This document shows, piece after piece, positions 35,906 to 49,683 of a stretch of DNA of 64,000 nt. Under the pieces are notes generated by a model. That model was not told the origin of the DNA. It saw nothing but the letters and a program-made list of their open reading frames with translations, and ran no database searches. Source of the stretch: Anagrus nilaparvatae (lineage: Eukaryota > Arthropoda > Insecta > Hymenoptera > Mymaridae). The stretch is from positions 5,520,501-5,584,500 of the forward strand of contig JAKSXM010000231.1 in assembly GCA_022575985.1 (NCBI GenBank), given 5' to 3'. A program made the translations under genes and the position numbers. The first letter of the stretch is position 1, and each line of letters starts with the position of its first letter.

Positions 35906-38900
35906 CTTATTTAATGTTATCTGTAGTTTATTCACTGGGACGAAATCATGTTCTTTTACGGCTACTAGGGCATGATGTGTTTCTGGCATACTCGATTCAT
36001 CTTTATGTTTCTCGATTTCTGTTATATTAGTTTCAGTTATTATGAGTTCCTCAAAAATATCATGCTTTAATAAAGCTATTCCTGTTTTAGGAATTTCGTG
36101 AGTTAGGTTACCAATATTATCCTCCTTTAAAATTTCTGATTTAATAGCTATTGTATGTGAAGAAATATCTAGATTTGCAATAGCATCATTAGGTTTTACA
36201 GCTGTAACTACGCTATTTATTTCACTATCTATTGGTATCGTTTCTAGAGTTGAAATTCCTATTCTTGATTCAGAAAGTCCAATATTAGCAATAGTTTCAG
36301 TAGGCTTAGTCTCTTTTTCATAACTTTCCTCTTTTTCTATAAACTCTTGCATGGTAACTGTGAGAGATTCTAAAGGTGTTTGAGAAGGTATTAGTTGTTT
36401 TTTAGTTATTTTTTCAATATTCAATTCATCGATTGGAGATTCTGTTCTAACTATTTCAGATGACGCAGTTACTTGAGTTGAAACATTAGTTATAGCATTA
36501 ACTGCATTAATTTCAAATAGATCAATATTTTCTTTTTCTTTTTCATTAGATACTACTTCTAACATCTGAATGCTTTCTATTTCATCAATTTTTCTCTTTG
36601 CAATCTTTTTATCCGGAATTTTATCCTTCACAACCATTGATGTTGAATGAATTGGCAGTATTTCTTCGATTACTACTCCTTGTAAATCGCTACTGCTTAT
36701 TTTAGCAGACTTTGTGTCTATTTTATCTTTTTGCATTAAATCAATACTATCGATTAACTGATTTTCACAAATTTCAGAAATAACCATTGAATGCGTTGGA
36801 ACTTGTTTACCTTGTTTCAATTCTGGTTTTCCTAAAATTTCATAATTTTCTTCTTTTTCTATAGGAGTTGTTTGATATACTTCTAAACTATTAATTTCGT
36901 TTAATATTATATCTAATTTTTTTTGGTCAGGTTTATCAGCTTCTTCTAGCATTGATTCTTGATCTTGAGTTAATATTTCTTGAATTATTTTAGCCTCAAT
37001 AGTTTCGATGCCTTTAAAACCCTTTTCTAAAACATATTTAATAGTGTCTTTAAACTCGTCAGGATAATCAGCAGTTTCTATTTCAGATATGTTTATATAT
37101 TCTTTAGGCTTTATATTTCGTTCCGCTATAGATTCAGTTGGTTTTGTTGGATTCAAATATTCTTCAACAAAATCTTGAACCACTGTACTTAAAGTAGATC
37201 CAACATGTAAGGGAATAATTTCACTTTCTGCTGATTTAAGAAGTGGTTTTTCTTTTGGGTTATATTGATTTTCTTTTTCTTCAACTGTTATCTCTGACAT
37301 AATCACCGAAATATTTTCGGTAACAGAAACATTTGCTTCCATTTCCTTTAATTTATCGATTCTTAATATAGTTTCAGATTCTTGAGAATCGACTTTTGAT
37401 ATCGTAATACTATCAAGTAAATTAATGTTTCTTTCAGCATTAAAATAATCCATTTTTCTACCAGGGTAATAAGTATCTTCTTTTTCTTGGCAAGACTGCA
37501 CTTCACTAACCGCTAAACTTTTTCCTGGTGCAATTTCAACTTCAGCAGAAAAAGTAGATGGTAGTCTCTCAGGAAACCAATCACCTTCTTTTTCTGGTAA
37601 ATAAATTTCCTCAGTAACTCTTTGTTTTTGCTCCATTATTATTTCACTTGCTATTTCAGTTGGAACAAATAGTTCTGGGAAGTATTTTCCAGGCTTATCT
37701 TCCGCATAAATTTCTTCGACTTGAATGGATTCAGCTTCTGAAACATTGATTTTCGGTTTGTTTTCTATAAATTTAAATTCATCTAATTGTTCTTCTCGTA
37801 AACCTTCTTGTATTTCGTATACAACAATGTTTTGTTGAGGAATAATATTTTTCTCTGCCTCTACAGACAGCGGAGTTTTAAATATACCATAACTAATTTC
37901 ATTTTCATTAGTTAAAACTTCTGTTATAGTCTTAGCCTCGTTTGTTGGTATGCTTACTTCAGCTAAACCAATATTTTCTATTTCTTTAATTTCTAATTCT
38001 TTAGGCTTTATTTCTTGCAATGTATTTTCGCTAACAATTACTCCTTCGAATGTTGAAATAGTTGTTTCAGCTATAAATTTAGAAGGCTTAAAAGTTTGCT
38101 CAAATTCTTCTGTTTTATTTTGCGACAGAGTTTCTGTAGTTAAATATGATTCAATTGAATTTATAGATAAGGAAGCCTTACGTGGCTGAATTTTGATATC
38201 TTGTAAGCGTTCAATTTCCTTTTCCTCAACAGAGAAATATTCTTCTGTTAGTGCTAATTGAGTATCTAAACTAACTTTAACTTTTTCATCCTGCACTTTA
38301 ATTGGAGCATGTTCAGTTGCCGTATTATATGAAATTATTTCATTGCTCTGAGCTGGTATACTTAATAATACTGAAGGTATAGCTTTTTCTTCTAAAATAT
38401 CCAAATCATTCACATGCTCATTTTGCGTTATCGTTTCGGTTGTAGTATACGATTCAGCCGGGTTTATAGACAAAGAAGCTTTACGAGGCTGAATTTTTAT
38501 GTCCTGTATTTGATCAATTTCTTTTTCCTCTATAGTCGAATATTCTGTTGTTAAAGCTGTTTGAGTATCTAAGCTAATCTTTACTTTTTCGTCGTACATT
38601 ACAATTGGTGCTTGCTCAGTTGTTGTATTTAATGAAACTGTTTCATTATTCTGAGTTGGTATATTTAATAATACTGAAAGTACAGGTTTTTCTTGAATAG
38701 TATCGAAATCATTAACGTGCTCGTTTTGGGTCGACATTTCTGTAGTAGTATACGATTCAACTGGATTAATAGACAAGGAAGCTCTTCGAGGCTGGATTTT
38801 GAAGTCTTGTATTTGGTCAACTTCTTTCTCTTCGATAGTTGAATATTCCGTTGTTAATGCTGTTTGAGTATCTAAGCTAATCTGTACTTTTTCATCTTGC

Positions 38901-40899
38901 ATTATAATTGGTGCTTGTTCAGTAGTAGTATTTAATGGAATTGATTCATTACTTTGAGATGGTATATTTAATAATAATGAAGGCAAGGCTTTTTCTTGAA
39001 TAGTTTGTAGTTCACTTGCATGCTCATTTTGAAGTAATATTTCCGAAGTTGAATATGCTTCAGCAGGTTTTATAGATAATGACGCTCTTCGAGGCTGTAC
39101 TTTCAATTCTTCAATTTGCTCAACCTCTTTTTCTTCAAGAGTCGAATATTCCGTTGTTAATGCTATTTGGGTATCTAAGCTAACCTTTACTTTTTCATCT
39201 TGCATTATAATTGGTGCTTGTTCAGTAGTTATATTTAATGGCACTGTTTCATTACTTTGAGTTGGTATATTTAATAATACTGAAGGCAAGGCTTTTTCTT
39301 GAATAGTTTTTAATTCATTTGAATGCTCATTTTTAGTTAAAATTTCTGTAGTAGTATATGATTCAGTTGGATTTACAGACAAAGATGCTCTTCGAGCCTC
39401 GATTTTGAAGTCTTGTATTTGATCAACTTCTTTTTCTACAATAGTTGAACAATCTGTTGTCAATGCTGTTTGAGTATCTAAGCTAATCTGTACTTTTTCA
39501 TCTTGCATTATAATTGGTGCTTGTTCAGTAGTAGTATTTAATGGAATTGATTCATTACTTTGAGATGGTATATTTAATAATAATGAAGGCAAGGCTTTTT
39601 CTTGAATAGTTTGTAGTTCACTTGCATGCTCATTTTGAAGTAATATTTCCGAAGTTGAATATGCTTCAGCAGGTTTTATAGATAATGACGCTCTTCGAGG
39701 CTGTACTTTCAATTCTTCAATTTGTTCAACCTCTTTTTCTTCAAGAGTCGAATATTCTGTTGTTAATGCTATTTGGGTATCTAAGCTAACCTTTACTTTT
39801 TCATCTTGCATTATAATTGGTGCTTGTTCAGTAGTTATATTTAATGGCACTGTTTCATTACTTTGAGTTGGTATATTTAATAATACTGAAGGCAAGACTT
39901 TTTCTTGAATAGTTTGTAATTTACTTGCATGCTCGTTTTGGGTTAACATTTCTGTAGTAGTATATGATTCAGTTGGATTTATAGACAAAGAAGCTCTTCG
40001 AGGCTCGATTTTGATGTCTTCTGTTTGATCAACTTCTTTCTCTATAATAGTTGAACAATCTGTTGTCAATGCTGTTTGAATATCTAAGCTAACCATTACT
40101 TTTTCATCATGCATAGTTATTGGTGCTTGCTCGGTTGTCATATTTTCAGGAATAACTTCATTTATTTGAGCAGGAATATTTAGTAGTATTGAAGATACAG
40201 ATTTTTCTTTAATAGTATCTAAATCATTTACATGCTCATTTTGTGTTAATGATTCTGTTATTATAAATGATTCAGCTGGATTTGTAGTTAAAGAAGCTCT
40301 ACGGAACTGAATTTTTAAGTCTTGTGTTTGATCAATTTCTTTTTCACAAATAGGTAAATATTCTTGGGTTACTGCTGTTTTCGTATCTAACCGAATATTC
40401 GCTGTATCATCTTGCATTGCAATTGGTGCTTGTTCTGTAGTCATATTAAATGGAATTATTTCATTATTCTGTGCTTGAATACTTAATAATAGTGAAGGTA
40501 CTGCTTTATCTTGAACAATATCTAATTCATTTGCAAGTTCTACTGGCATTTCTTGATCTTTAATTTTTGATTTTTTTGGCTTGAGTATCTTAGTTTGTAC
40601 TAATGTATTTTCAATTATTTCTAACTCTGATTCTTCACTTTCAGATTTCTTTTTAACTATTTTTTTCTTTTTTTGTTTCTTTCTTGACTCTTCTTCGGTT
40701 ACATCAGTGATTTGAATCTGTTTTTCTGCTGTTTCTTCCATATCTTCATCTATTTTTTTTATCATGGTATCTTCAATTTCTGTTAATTGTACCCCCTCAT
40801 CCCTTGTCTGAATAATGTCATCAATATAAGATTGTTCCTTTGGTTTTTTGTCTTTTCGTTTGCGCAATGTAATGTGTGCCTGGTGAGTGTCCTCGTATT
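35906..40899 (-). CDS. sls: Titin/Sallimus giant exon with eight 101-residue repeats and degenerate repeats
   Basis: A 4,994-nt exon with acceptor TTTTCACAG (phase 1) and donor AATAAG|GTAAGT (phase 0). It starts EYEDTHQAHITLRKRKDKK, then a short Lys/Glu-rich stretch (SRKKQKKKKIVKKKSESEES). Eight tandem copies of a 101-residue unit follow, marked by TTEQAPI, LDTQTALTTEYS, RRASLSINP and QNEH. Copies three and five are identical in protein. The second half (below about 38.1 kb) is made of looser units with VSE(V/I)-x(n)-EKE and SAE/IAE motifs, like those in the next exon. Composition is rich in Glu, Ile, Thr, Ser and Lys and poor in Pro, so it differs from classical PEVK. No enzymatic motif is seen. 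It is probably an extensible spacer in the I-band. Confidence 0.88.
38100..40540. repeat. 303-bp coding tandem array, eight units
   Basis: Eight units of 101 codons lie inside the 5-kb exon, with a partial unit at the N-terminal side. The marker is the + strand string ATTGGTGCTTG (codes for APIx). Units 3 (about 39527-39829) and 5 (about 38921-39223) encode the same protein and are nearly identical in DNA at a spacing of 606 bp, so a two-unit block was duplicated recently. The last unit is the most diverged (EHAPI instead of EQAPI). Confidence 0.93.
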
Positions 40900-42204
40900 C
40901 TGTGAAAAGTACATGTTATGAGTATACGTATTAATTATAAATGAACTTCAATATTTGTTTGTAAATTATGCTTATACTTTTGTTAATGAAAACATGTTAC
41001 ATTTGAAATCAGCAGTAAGTTTTGTGTTAAAGTATACTATTTAAAGAAAAGTAAAGTTAAATAAAATAAATTTATGTATCCTTATCTGGTATAACATAAT
41101 CAAAGAATTTATTCAATTATTAGTAATCCATTATTCTATTTCTATCAATAAATTATGTGAAATAAATTTTTAAAGATATATATATTTTTTTCGAGAATAA
41201 AGAGTATTATCTAAAATATATTTGAAATAAATATATCGAACAGTTGTAAATAAATCTTTTTAATGCATTGTATCAGGCTATAAAATATTTATGGAATATT
41301 TATTAAATATAAAGGCAAAAATTTTTCCAATAAATCGCTTAATTTTTATTTTATTTTTTATTTTTTTTTTTGTGATTTCTCAACAAAAATTTTTTTGTAT
41401 TTTATTAAATATGAAAGATCTAAGCGATCCCAAAAAATTCACTACAAAATTATGCCAAATGGCACTGTTTTAAAAAATAAGGACGAATTTTTTAAAAATC
41501 TTAATTTTGTGATAACTTGATGCTTGGGGTGTTTTCCTTAATTGAGGAGCCATTATAATTATAAAATACAATTTTATTTTATAAACTTGAAAAAAAAAAT
41601 AAAAAAAAAATGTATGTAGGTTAGGAAAAAATTATAAATATTCTCGAAAATCTGAACATTGTCACACTGAAACAAATTACTTCTTGCTGCAAGAATATTT
41701 ATTTCTTGACGTTGACTTTTTGATGTTTTTTTTTTCAGTGCACAAAAAAAACGCGGATAACAAGAATTTTCCCAAGGAAAACAAGGGATTGAATATTTTG
41801 GTCCTATTACGGATACGGTGAACCGCGGATAACGAGAGATTCCTGTATAAAGTCAATATGATATTCATGCTTACCAAATTAATATGGGTCCTATATGACC
41901 CCCAAAGAGTTGCACTTTTTTGTCGTATCTATATTATATTAATATGAAATCCAAATATGATCATTTTTTTCCATATTAATTTGAGTATCATAATATGCAT
42001 TCCGTAATATTAATTGCATTGGAGATATCTAAAAGTTGCACTAGGCTATCCATAATAAATTATGGATTCCTACTTATGAATACATAAATACAAGAATTCT
42101 TTAAATGGGCTGTTTTATTTTATTTTTAGAGGAAAAAAAGTTATAAGAAAGCCTGGTTCTAATTTTTTAAAATTTTAAAATGCGGATAAAATAAAATATT
42201 ATAT

Positions 42205-43244
42205 AGATGGAGGTTGCGCCCCCCTGGATCCCTGCAACTTAATTTTGCCAAAGATATTTTGTTTTGGGTTACTCAATATTTCGTATAACAACCTTTTTTA
42301 CCCGAGGTATTATCTAAAATTTACTGAATCATAGAAATAACGGGCATAAGAACCCAGACGCATAATTAATGATCAGCAATAAAAACTTAGCTAGCCTTCC
42401 TTAAGTTTTACAAGTAGCCGTAGCTTCCCACCTTGATAATAGCTGTTACTGAATTACTAAATATAAATAATAATAATAAATACTGAGTTACTAAATTAGT
42501 GACTGGTAAGAATTAGAAATATATATAATATTAGTCCTAAAATTTTATAATTTGTTGAAAATTGATTGTTACTGTTGACAGATCGAACCTATCAACTCGA
42601 AAATTTCGGTGGCTTCATAAAAATTATTCCCAAACCGAATGAACTTCTCTTTCACATTAAAATTTTTCTTTACTTTTTAGTTGTTCAAGTTTTTTTTAAT
42701 AAATTTAATAAAACTTTTTTTCTCGGAAATCCAGTTTTTTCAACATTAAAAATTTTTGTTTCTATCAATCGAAGTGATACCTGGCTGATGTTTTTTTTTT
42801 CGGAAATTTTTGCTGTCTATTGCCATGAAATTAATGTCTTTTCCCGGGAAATACATACATACATAATTAAAAATTTATATAATATTAGTTCAAAACTTTT
42901 ATAATTTTTGTAAAATGATTTTAACTTTTGAAAGATTGAACCAATTACCTTGAAAATTTAGGTGGGTACGTAAAAAATATGCCCGAATCGAATGAAATAC
43001 TTTAAAAAAATTTTTCCTCGCTTTTCAGTTTTTTTGTTTTTTATTTTAAATTTGATAAATTTTTTTTGTGCAAATTCAGGTTTTCCAACATAAAAATGTT
43101 TGTCGCTATCAATCGAAATAAAACCTAGTCTATGTTTTGACCCGTAATTTTTGCCGTCTTTTGTCGTAAACCCGATGTCTGTAGCTTTTATCGTGTTCCT
43201 GTTTATCGCGTTCGGACAAACATACAAACAAACATAATTAAAGA
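42205..43244 (-). mobile_element. Helitron-like element, reverse orientation, with internal duplication
   Basis: Read on the minus strand it starts A|TCTTTAATTATG, continues with an ACGCGATAAAC / CAGACATCGGGTTTACG stretch shared with 45492-46080, and ends near a GGGGGGCGCAACC block. The stretch of about 365 bp is present twice in tandem (about 42525-42880 and 42880-43244). The CTAG end is not intact. No protein-coding capacity. Confidence 0.6.
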
Positions 43245-43246
43245 TT

Positions 43247-43326
43247 TATCTTATCTTATCTTATATTATATTATCTTATCTTATCTTATATTATCTTATC
43301 TTATCTTATCTTATCTTATCTTACTA
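43247..43326. repeat. (TCTTA)n simple repeat
   Basis: About sixteen TCTTA/TATTA pentamers in a row, directly next to the 5' ends of two Helitron-like elements. Confidence 0.9.
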
Positions 43327-44893
43327 CTATATATATTTGAAAATTTATTTGTGTGTCTGTGTGTGTGTATTATCATCAGGGTCAAACCAGTGAACGAAAT
43401 TTAATAAAACCGGTGTCAAATTAAAGAAAAAAAATCCGCGGGTGACATAGGCCATAGTTTTGTGACTCAGCTATCGTGTTTTTGGAGATATTCAATTTTT
43501 AGTGTTTTTGAACTTGATAAAATTTTTAAAAATTTTTAACGAAAATTGAAATATCTTGAGACTATCGAAAAATTTTAGTGTCACACTTTGTAGTATTCGA
43601 TTCAACACCAATTCTTACGTATTATCCTAAATTTTTATTCAAAGCGGAGGTATCTTTAAAATTTTATAAAATATTTTTGAAACTGGTTTAAAAATTTAAA
43701 AATTTTTTTTTATTTTTTATGGTATTTTTAATCATCTATTTGAGGGTCTGTGTGTGCATGTGTTTCATCATCAGGGTCTAATCAATGAAAAGTCAAAATG
43801 AAGTTTCAAAATATAAAAAAAAAGTCTGCGTATGACATAGACCATAGTTTTGCAACTCAGCTACCGTAATTTTGGAGATATTCTATTTTTACTATTTTTG
43901 GGAAAAATAAAATTTTTTCAAATTTTGATTAAAAAGTGAAATATCTTCTAAATATGATAAAATTTTACTGTCACAATTGGTATTACTTGATTCGGCACTA
44001 ATTTATACGTACTCAGTTATATTTTTGTTCTAAACGGAGGTATCTTTAAAAATTAGCAACATTTTTTATAAATCTTAATACTATTTACTATATATATGTA
44101 AAAATTTGTCTGTCGGGATTGGGCATAGCCTCTCCAATATATTTTTAATAATAATAATAATATATATATTTGAAAATATATATATTAATAATATAATAAT
44201 ATATTAATAATATATTAATAATATATTAATACTATATATATTTGAAAATTTATTTGTTTGTCTGTCTGTCTGTCCACTCATCACGCAAGAACCAATTGGC
44301 ATGAAACCGGTGTCAAAATAAAGATCAAAAGTCTGCGGGTGACATAGGCCATAGATTTTCTGTTTAGCTATTGTAGTTTTTGAGATATCTATAAAAAATT
44401 GAAATATCTCGAGACTATTGACAAATTTTACTGTCACAAGTTGGTAGTATTCGATTTGGCACACATTTTTACGTATTCTCCTAAATTTTTATTCAAAACG
44501 GAGGTATCTTTAAAAATTTATAAAATATTTTTGAAGATGGTAAAAAAAATTTTTTTTTACAATTTTTAGGATATATAAAATTTTTTGAAAATTTGCTTGA
44601 AAAGTGAAATACCTAAAAAATATGATTAAATTTTACTGTCACAATTGGTATTACTTGATTTGGCACTAATTTATACGTACTCAGTTAAATTTTTTTATTT
44701 TCTCTATTATAACTAGAGAATCAATCAGAACCTATAATTTTTCATTAATGTTTCACCTGCGATGCTCTGAATAGTTTGAATGTGTTTGCATAATTATAAA
44801 TTTGCAATGAAAAATGATTTTTTGAAACAGCACAAACAGAAGTAAATGGGACACAGGGGGGGGGGCGGAGCCCCCCCCTCCAACTTTTGCTAG
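43327..44893 (+). mobile_element. Helitron-like element(s) with tandem ~400-bp units and a CTAG end
   Basis: Three diverged units start with a CTATATATATTTGAAAATTT-like block and a TG/TCTG-rich tract, at about 43327, 43735 and 44230, with a partial fourth at about 44560. All share GTGACATAGGCCATAG and GGAGGTATCTTTAAAA. The 3' end has a strong hairpin (G-run, CGGAG, C-run at 44856-44878), then about 11 bases, then CTAG at 44890-44893 followed by T. Hairpin plus CTAG before T is the typical Helitron 3' end. No Rep/helicase frame is present. Confidence 0.65.
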
Positions 44894-45491
44894 TATATAT
44901 ATAGGATAGGATAGGATATATATGTACCTCACACAAAGACGCATGCACGCATATTTACGCTTTTATGGAAAAAGAAAAATTTAAATTTACTAAACTTATT
45001 AATTTTTGTAAAAGTAATTCTACATCAACAAGTAATTATATTAAACAAAACTTATAATTTGCTTGTGTGTTAATAGAATCAAAGAAAATGGGACAAGTTG
45101 ATTTACAAAATTTTTAACTTATACTCCCTAATTATCAGAAGTCCATTAACAATAAATTAAATTTATTATATGTCCCTAAACCCTAAATTTTCTAAGTCCT
45201 ACGTCAAATTTTCAACCCCTTCCACCTAAATACTTCTATTTGTCATCCCACTCTGAATTTAGGATTTTTTTCAAAAATCTCCTTTGTTAAAATTTGTTGG
45301 AAAAAAAGTTGAAGCTGTTTTAATAAATTTAAATCAGTCTTAAGCGAGTTTTTTAACCCATTTTTAAGCATGCTTAAATTTTGTATGTGAGCTTAAAGAT
45401 GTGTCTGAATTTGTGAATGTATATTTATATATTTAGATTTATATATTTATATTTATATATTTATATATCCTATATCCTATATATATATAAA

Positions 45492-46080
45492 TCTTTAATT
45501 ATGTATGTTTGTATGTTAAACGCGATAAACGAGAACACGATAAAAGCAACAGACATCGGGTTTACGGCAAAAGACGGCAAAAATTACAGGTCTTAATATA
45601 GGCAAGGTTTTATTTCGATTGATAACGACAAAAAATTTTTATGTTGAAAAAACTGAATTTCCAAGAAAAAAATTTGTATCAATTTAAAAAAAAAAAAAAA
45701 AAAACCAAAAAAACTGAAAACCGAGGAAAAATTTTTTATCAAAAAGAATTTGATTCGATTTGGGTATATTTTTTACGTATCCACCTAAACTTTCAAGGTA
45801 TTCGGTTCAATCTGTCAAAAGTTACAATAATTTTTTGAAAATTATAAAAGGTTATAGGACTAATATTATTTATCACTAATTAACCGTCTGGGTTCATAAG
45901 CCTATTATTTTTATGAATCAGTAAATTATAGATAATTTATTGGGTAAAAAAAGATTATTTTACAAAATATTGAGTATCCTAAAACAACATATCTTTGGAA
46001 AAATCAGGTGGCAGGGGTCCAGGGGGGCGCAGCCCCCATGGCGGTTGCCGGGGCGAGCAAAGCGAGCCGGAGGCAGCTAG
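45492..46080 (+). mobile_element. Non-autonomous Helitron-like element, 589 bp
   Basis: It starts A|TCTTTAATTATGTATG and ends CTAG|T at 46077-46080, with a GGGGGCGCAGCCCCC hairpin at about 46024-46038. It inserts between A and T without target duplication, as Helitrons do. It is homologous, in opposite orientation, to 42205-43244. The hairpin is further from CTAG than usual (about 38 bases). Confidence 0.68.
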
Positions 46081-47039
46081 TATATATAAATTATATATAT
46101 ACGTATATGAGGTGCAAGAATAACAGTGGTGTAATTTTTTTCAAACATGAACGTTTTAGATTTAAATAACCATGGGATGTTACGTAGATGACGTCACTTG
46201 AAATTTTTATATGAAAACATCTTGAACGAGAAACATTTTTATAATAAGTTGTTTCAGGACCAGCGTGACTTGACCGGTATTTACTAGCATAAAAATTTTG
46301 TTTTACTTACGGAAAAGATATGTCTTTTAAAAAGCGTATTATATGTTATGAGTATAATTTTCAATTAAATAAAGGCTAAAAATGATTTAAATTTAAATTA
46401 AATCTTTTTAAAAGATTTAACCGAAAATAAATTTTTCCGTAATTAAAACAAAATCTTTTAATTTTTCTGTGCATATTTTATGTTTTTCTTTAAATTAAAT
46501 ATATTTGTTTGATTATTTATTTTAAAACAGTTATATTTTAATGAATAAAATCATTTTAGTCTCAAATTTATAAAATATATATGCATATATCTTTTGCCTA
46601 AAAAGATTTACTTACAATGTATTATATAAAACAATGTTATTCGCACTCCAGGTTATACATTGTGAGGGTAACGACTTATAAAAAGATATTATCAGGATTA
46701 TAAGCTCCATTTGACTCAAATTTTACATATTTGCACATTTAAAAGAAAATATATTTCTGTTGGTGATGAAATATATTGAATAAATGTTTTAAGTATATAC
46801 TAAATTATATATACACAAATATACATATACAGTATATATATCTAAATAAAAGATTAATTTTTTAAAAGATTTACTAAATAAAAGATCTATATATATATAT
46901 TGTAGATGTATATAAACTCTATATACTCTATATAAACTCTTGGAATGTAAAAGTATTTTATTTCTTTTTTAATTAAATATTAAGATTTCAAAGTGGCATA
47001 AATTTAGAGTCTTCAACTATAAATCGAATAAATTTATAA

Positions 47040-47182
47040 GGCTGCTTCCACACGGAGCGCTTTAAACACAAAGTTAGCGTTAAATCTGTAGTTATATTAC
47101 ATATATGTATATACTACGCAATGTATTTTAAACACAGGTTTGAGATAACTTTGTGTTTAAAGCGCTCCGTGTGGAAGCAGCC
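47040..47182. mobile_element. PIF/Harbinger-like MITE, 143 bp, TAA target duplication
   Basis: Near-perfect terminal inverted repeats of about 37 bp: GGCTGCTTCCACACGGAGCG at the left and its reverse complement at the right. TAA flanks both ends (47037-47039 and 47183-47185). A 3-bp TWA duplication and short length fit PIF/Harbinger MITEs. It has no coding capacity. Confidence 0.82.
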
Positions 47183-49683
47183 TAATATGCGTATTAAAAT
47201 TAATACTTACAATTAATTAATAAATGCGTGGCAAAGCTTTTATGATGATATACAGTTTTCTTGATATGAAATTTATAGGATAGGAATATTTTATTTAATA
47301 ACAATACTTATAATATTTACTTTATTAAAAAAAAATGTTATTAGGGTATAAGATGTAAATATTATAATATGAATTCTGCACATTAAAAGCATAACGGCGA
47401 AGCGTAAATACTGCTAATCATTATAGCATCATGCATCTGAAAAAACATAAAAATAATCTTACGCAGCTAAATTACATGTTTCTAAATTAGAAATATATTT
47501 TATAGAATAAATACAAAAAATCACAATTATTTATTTTTATTTTTTTTTTTAAGTTTATGGAATTTAATTTATTATTACGTTTTAGTTATTATACTTTTAG
47601 GAAATCAGGTAATACCTATTTGGGCTTTAAAATAAATACTTGTATTTTTCTTTTGTTAAAAAATTTAAAAAAAAATCTTATAACTTTGTTAACTTTAAGG
47701 AACAAAATAGATGTAGAAATAAGTTCATAAAAAGTATTCCTAAATTATTTAATTTTTACTAAATTGAGTTTGGATTTTAATTGATATAAAATGAAAATAA
47801 AAAAATCTTTCATTTTTTCAATATTATCATTTCTTGTTTTCTAAACTAATAAAAATAAAATGTGAATTATAAAAGATTCAAAAAGTTTTCTGATAGTATA
47901 AGTCTTCAGATATTAATTTGATTATCTTACTTAGGTAAACAAAGGGTGAGAAATTTCAAATTTGCAAAAAGTGATTTCTTTTTCATCTTTACTTTTTGAT
48001 TCAGCTCTTTCAAATTAAGATTATCCAAGAATTTTTTAATTATACCTATAAAAACTGAGGTAAATTTGAAGGATTTTATTCAGAAGGTACTCAAAAATAT
48101 AAATCTCTTAACAAAAATCAAATGCTTTCGTAAAAGAATCATTTCTTGTTCATAAAAGATCAAATTAAAATTTTAAGCACAGTATTTTGTATTATTTAAT
48201 ATTTTATAGTTTTTTTTCATATAGACAAAACGAAGATTATCTGGACATATTTTAGGTGTACACAAAATTTTAATAACAAAAATTTCATCTTATAATTCTA
48301 AATAATGGCAATAGAATGAAAAACAAATTCTTAAAAAATAAAATAAATAAAATTATAAAATTATAAAATTATAAAATTATTTATTCAAAAAATAATTTTT
48401 ATAAAAGTTAAATTTTAAATCTAAATTACAAGTTATTAATTTCAAGAGATTCTTAATGTTTTAATATCATATTTATTTATTAAGCATTCGTTTAAAATAA
48501 CAATTTAAAAGATTAACTACGAAGTAATTGGAATTTGTATTGGTATTAAGAAATTAGTATATGACAATATTTTATTTTTAGTTACTAAATGCTAAAATAT
48601 TATTAATAAAATATTATTAATAAATTTTTGGTTTATTGAGCGCATTTTTTAACTTATATTTACTATTTTAAATGACCCTGAAAAAATGGTAACTTTTAAA
48701 AATTGTTGTTAGCTACTAATGGCTATTAAAAAAATACATTTTTACTGTTATTCAATAGATTATTTTAATAATATTTAAGTCTTATTAAGACAATTTCCTG
48801 AAATTAGTTTTTTTATTTTGTTTCTCCATGAATCAGTGTAATTAAAGTAATTATTGAAGAAAAAAATAACTAAAATAAAATTGAAATAAATTTATCACTT
48901 GGTGAGAATTCACATAAAAGTTAATAAAAATATCGATCTGTCCAAGTATATGTGGTTTTATTTTATTTTAATTCAAGTTAGTAGAACCATTTTGAACTTA
49001 TCAAAACTAATTGTAAGTAAATTAATGCACATTAAAAACATTTCTGTAAATTTGAAAGTATTTGTTTAATAAAACCACTGAAAAGCATCTAAAATCTTAA
49101 GCAGAAATTTTTGGGTAAATTAATAAACAATTTTGTATTTTTTATTTATTTATTAATTAATAATCTTGTCTGCAAATAGTGGTTTTATTTATTTTATTTA
49201 TACGAAAAATAATTGTAGACGTTAAAAACTATAATTTAATAATTATTGTTGCACTTTTGATGAGATAGGAATGGTTCAACAAAATTTTATATAAAATAAT
49301 ATAAAACTACGTTGACTTGGATAGATCGATATTTCTAAAAATTTTGAACTTATCTTACTTATTTAGAACGGATTGTAGAAATTTTAGATTCTAATTAAAG
49401 GAAGCAAACTAAGCACAAAATATTTATTGTCGCTAATATTATCATATTCTTGTTAAACTTAGTTCAAAGATTCTCAATTTTAATCTAAAAATATTTAAGG
49501 TATTTGAAATCACTTAATAAAATATATTTCTAAATTTTCACATTAAGTATTTTAATTAGTTTTATGCTGTAAAATTAAAGCTATTATTTAAGAGCTTCAT
49601 ATTAGTAATAAGCAAATACTTTTTTAAATATTTATATTTAAAAAGTAAAAGTAGTACATGCGGAATATATTTTTAATCCAAAC

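Larger units (their letters stand above)
40900..49683 (-). other. Intron of sls (8.8 kb) with Helitron-like elements
   Basis: It runs between the micro-exon at 49684 and the acceptor TTTTCACAG at 40900. It holds Helitron-like elements at 42.2-46.1 kb, a TAA-flanked MITE at 47040-47182 and simple repeats. From 47.2 to 49.6 kb I see only AT-rich DNA. Another small phase 1-1 exon could be hidden there, but I found none with good borders. Confidence 0.8.

Noticed and set aside
42566..43227. Frames of 112 and 89 residues in opposite directions
   Set aside because: Both fall inside the Helitron-like element and its duplicated unit. Their sequence is Phe/Lys/Asn-rich noise from AT-rich DNA.
44745..44948. 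Two overlapping reverse frames of 63-67 residues with Gly/Pro-rich centres
   Set aside because: The Gly/Pro part is the translated GC hairpin of a Helitron 3' end.
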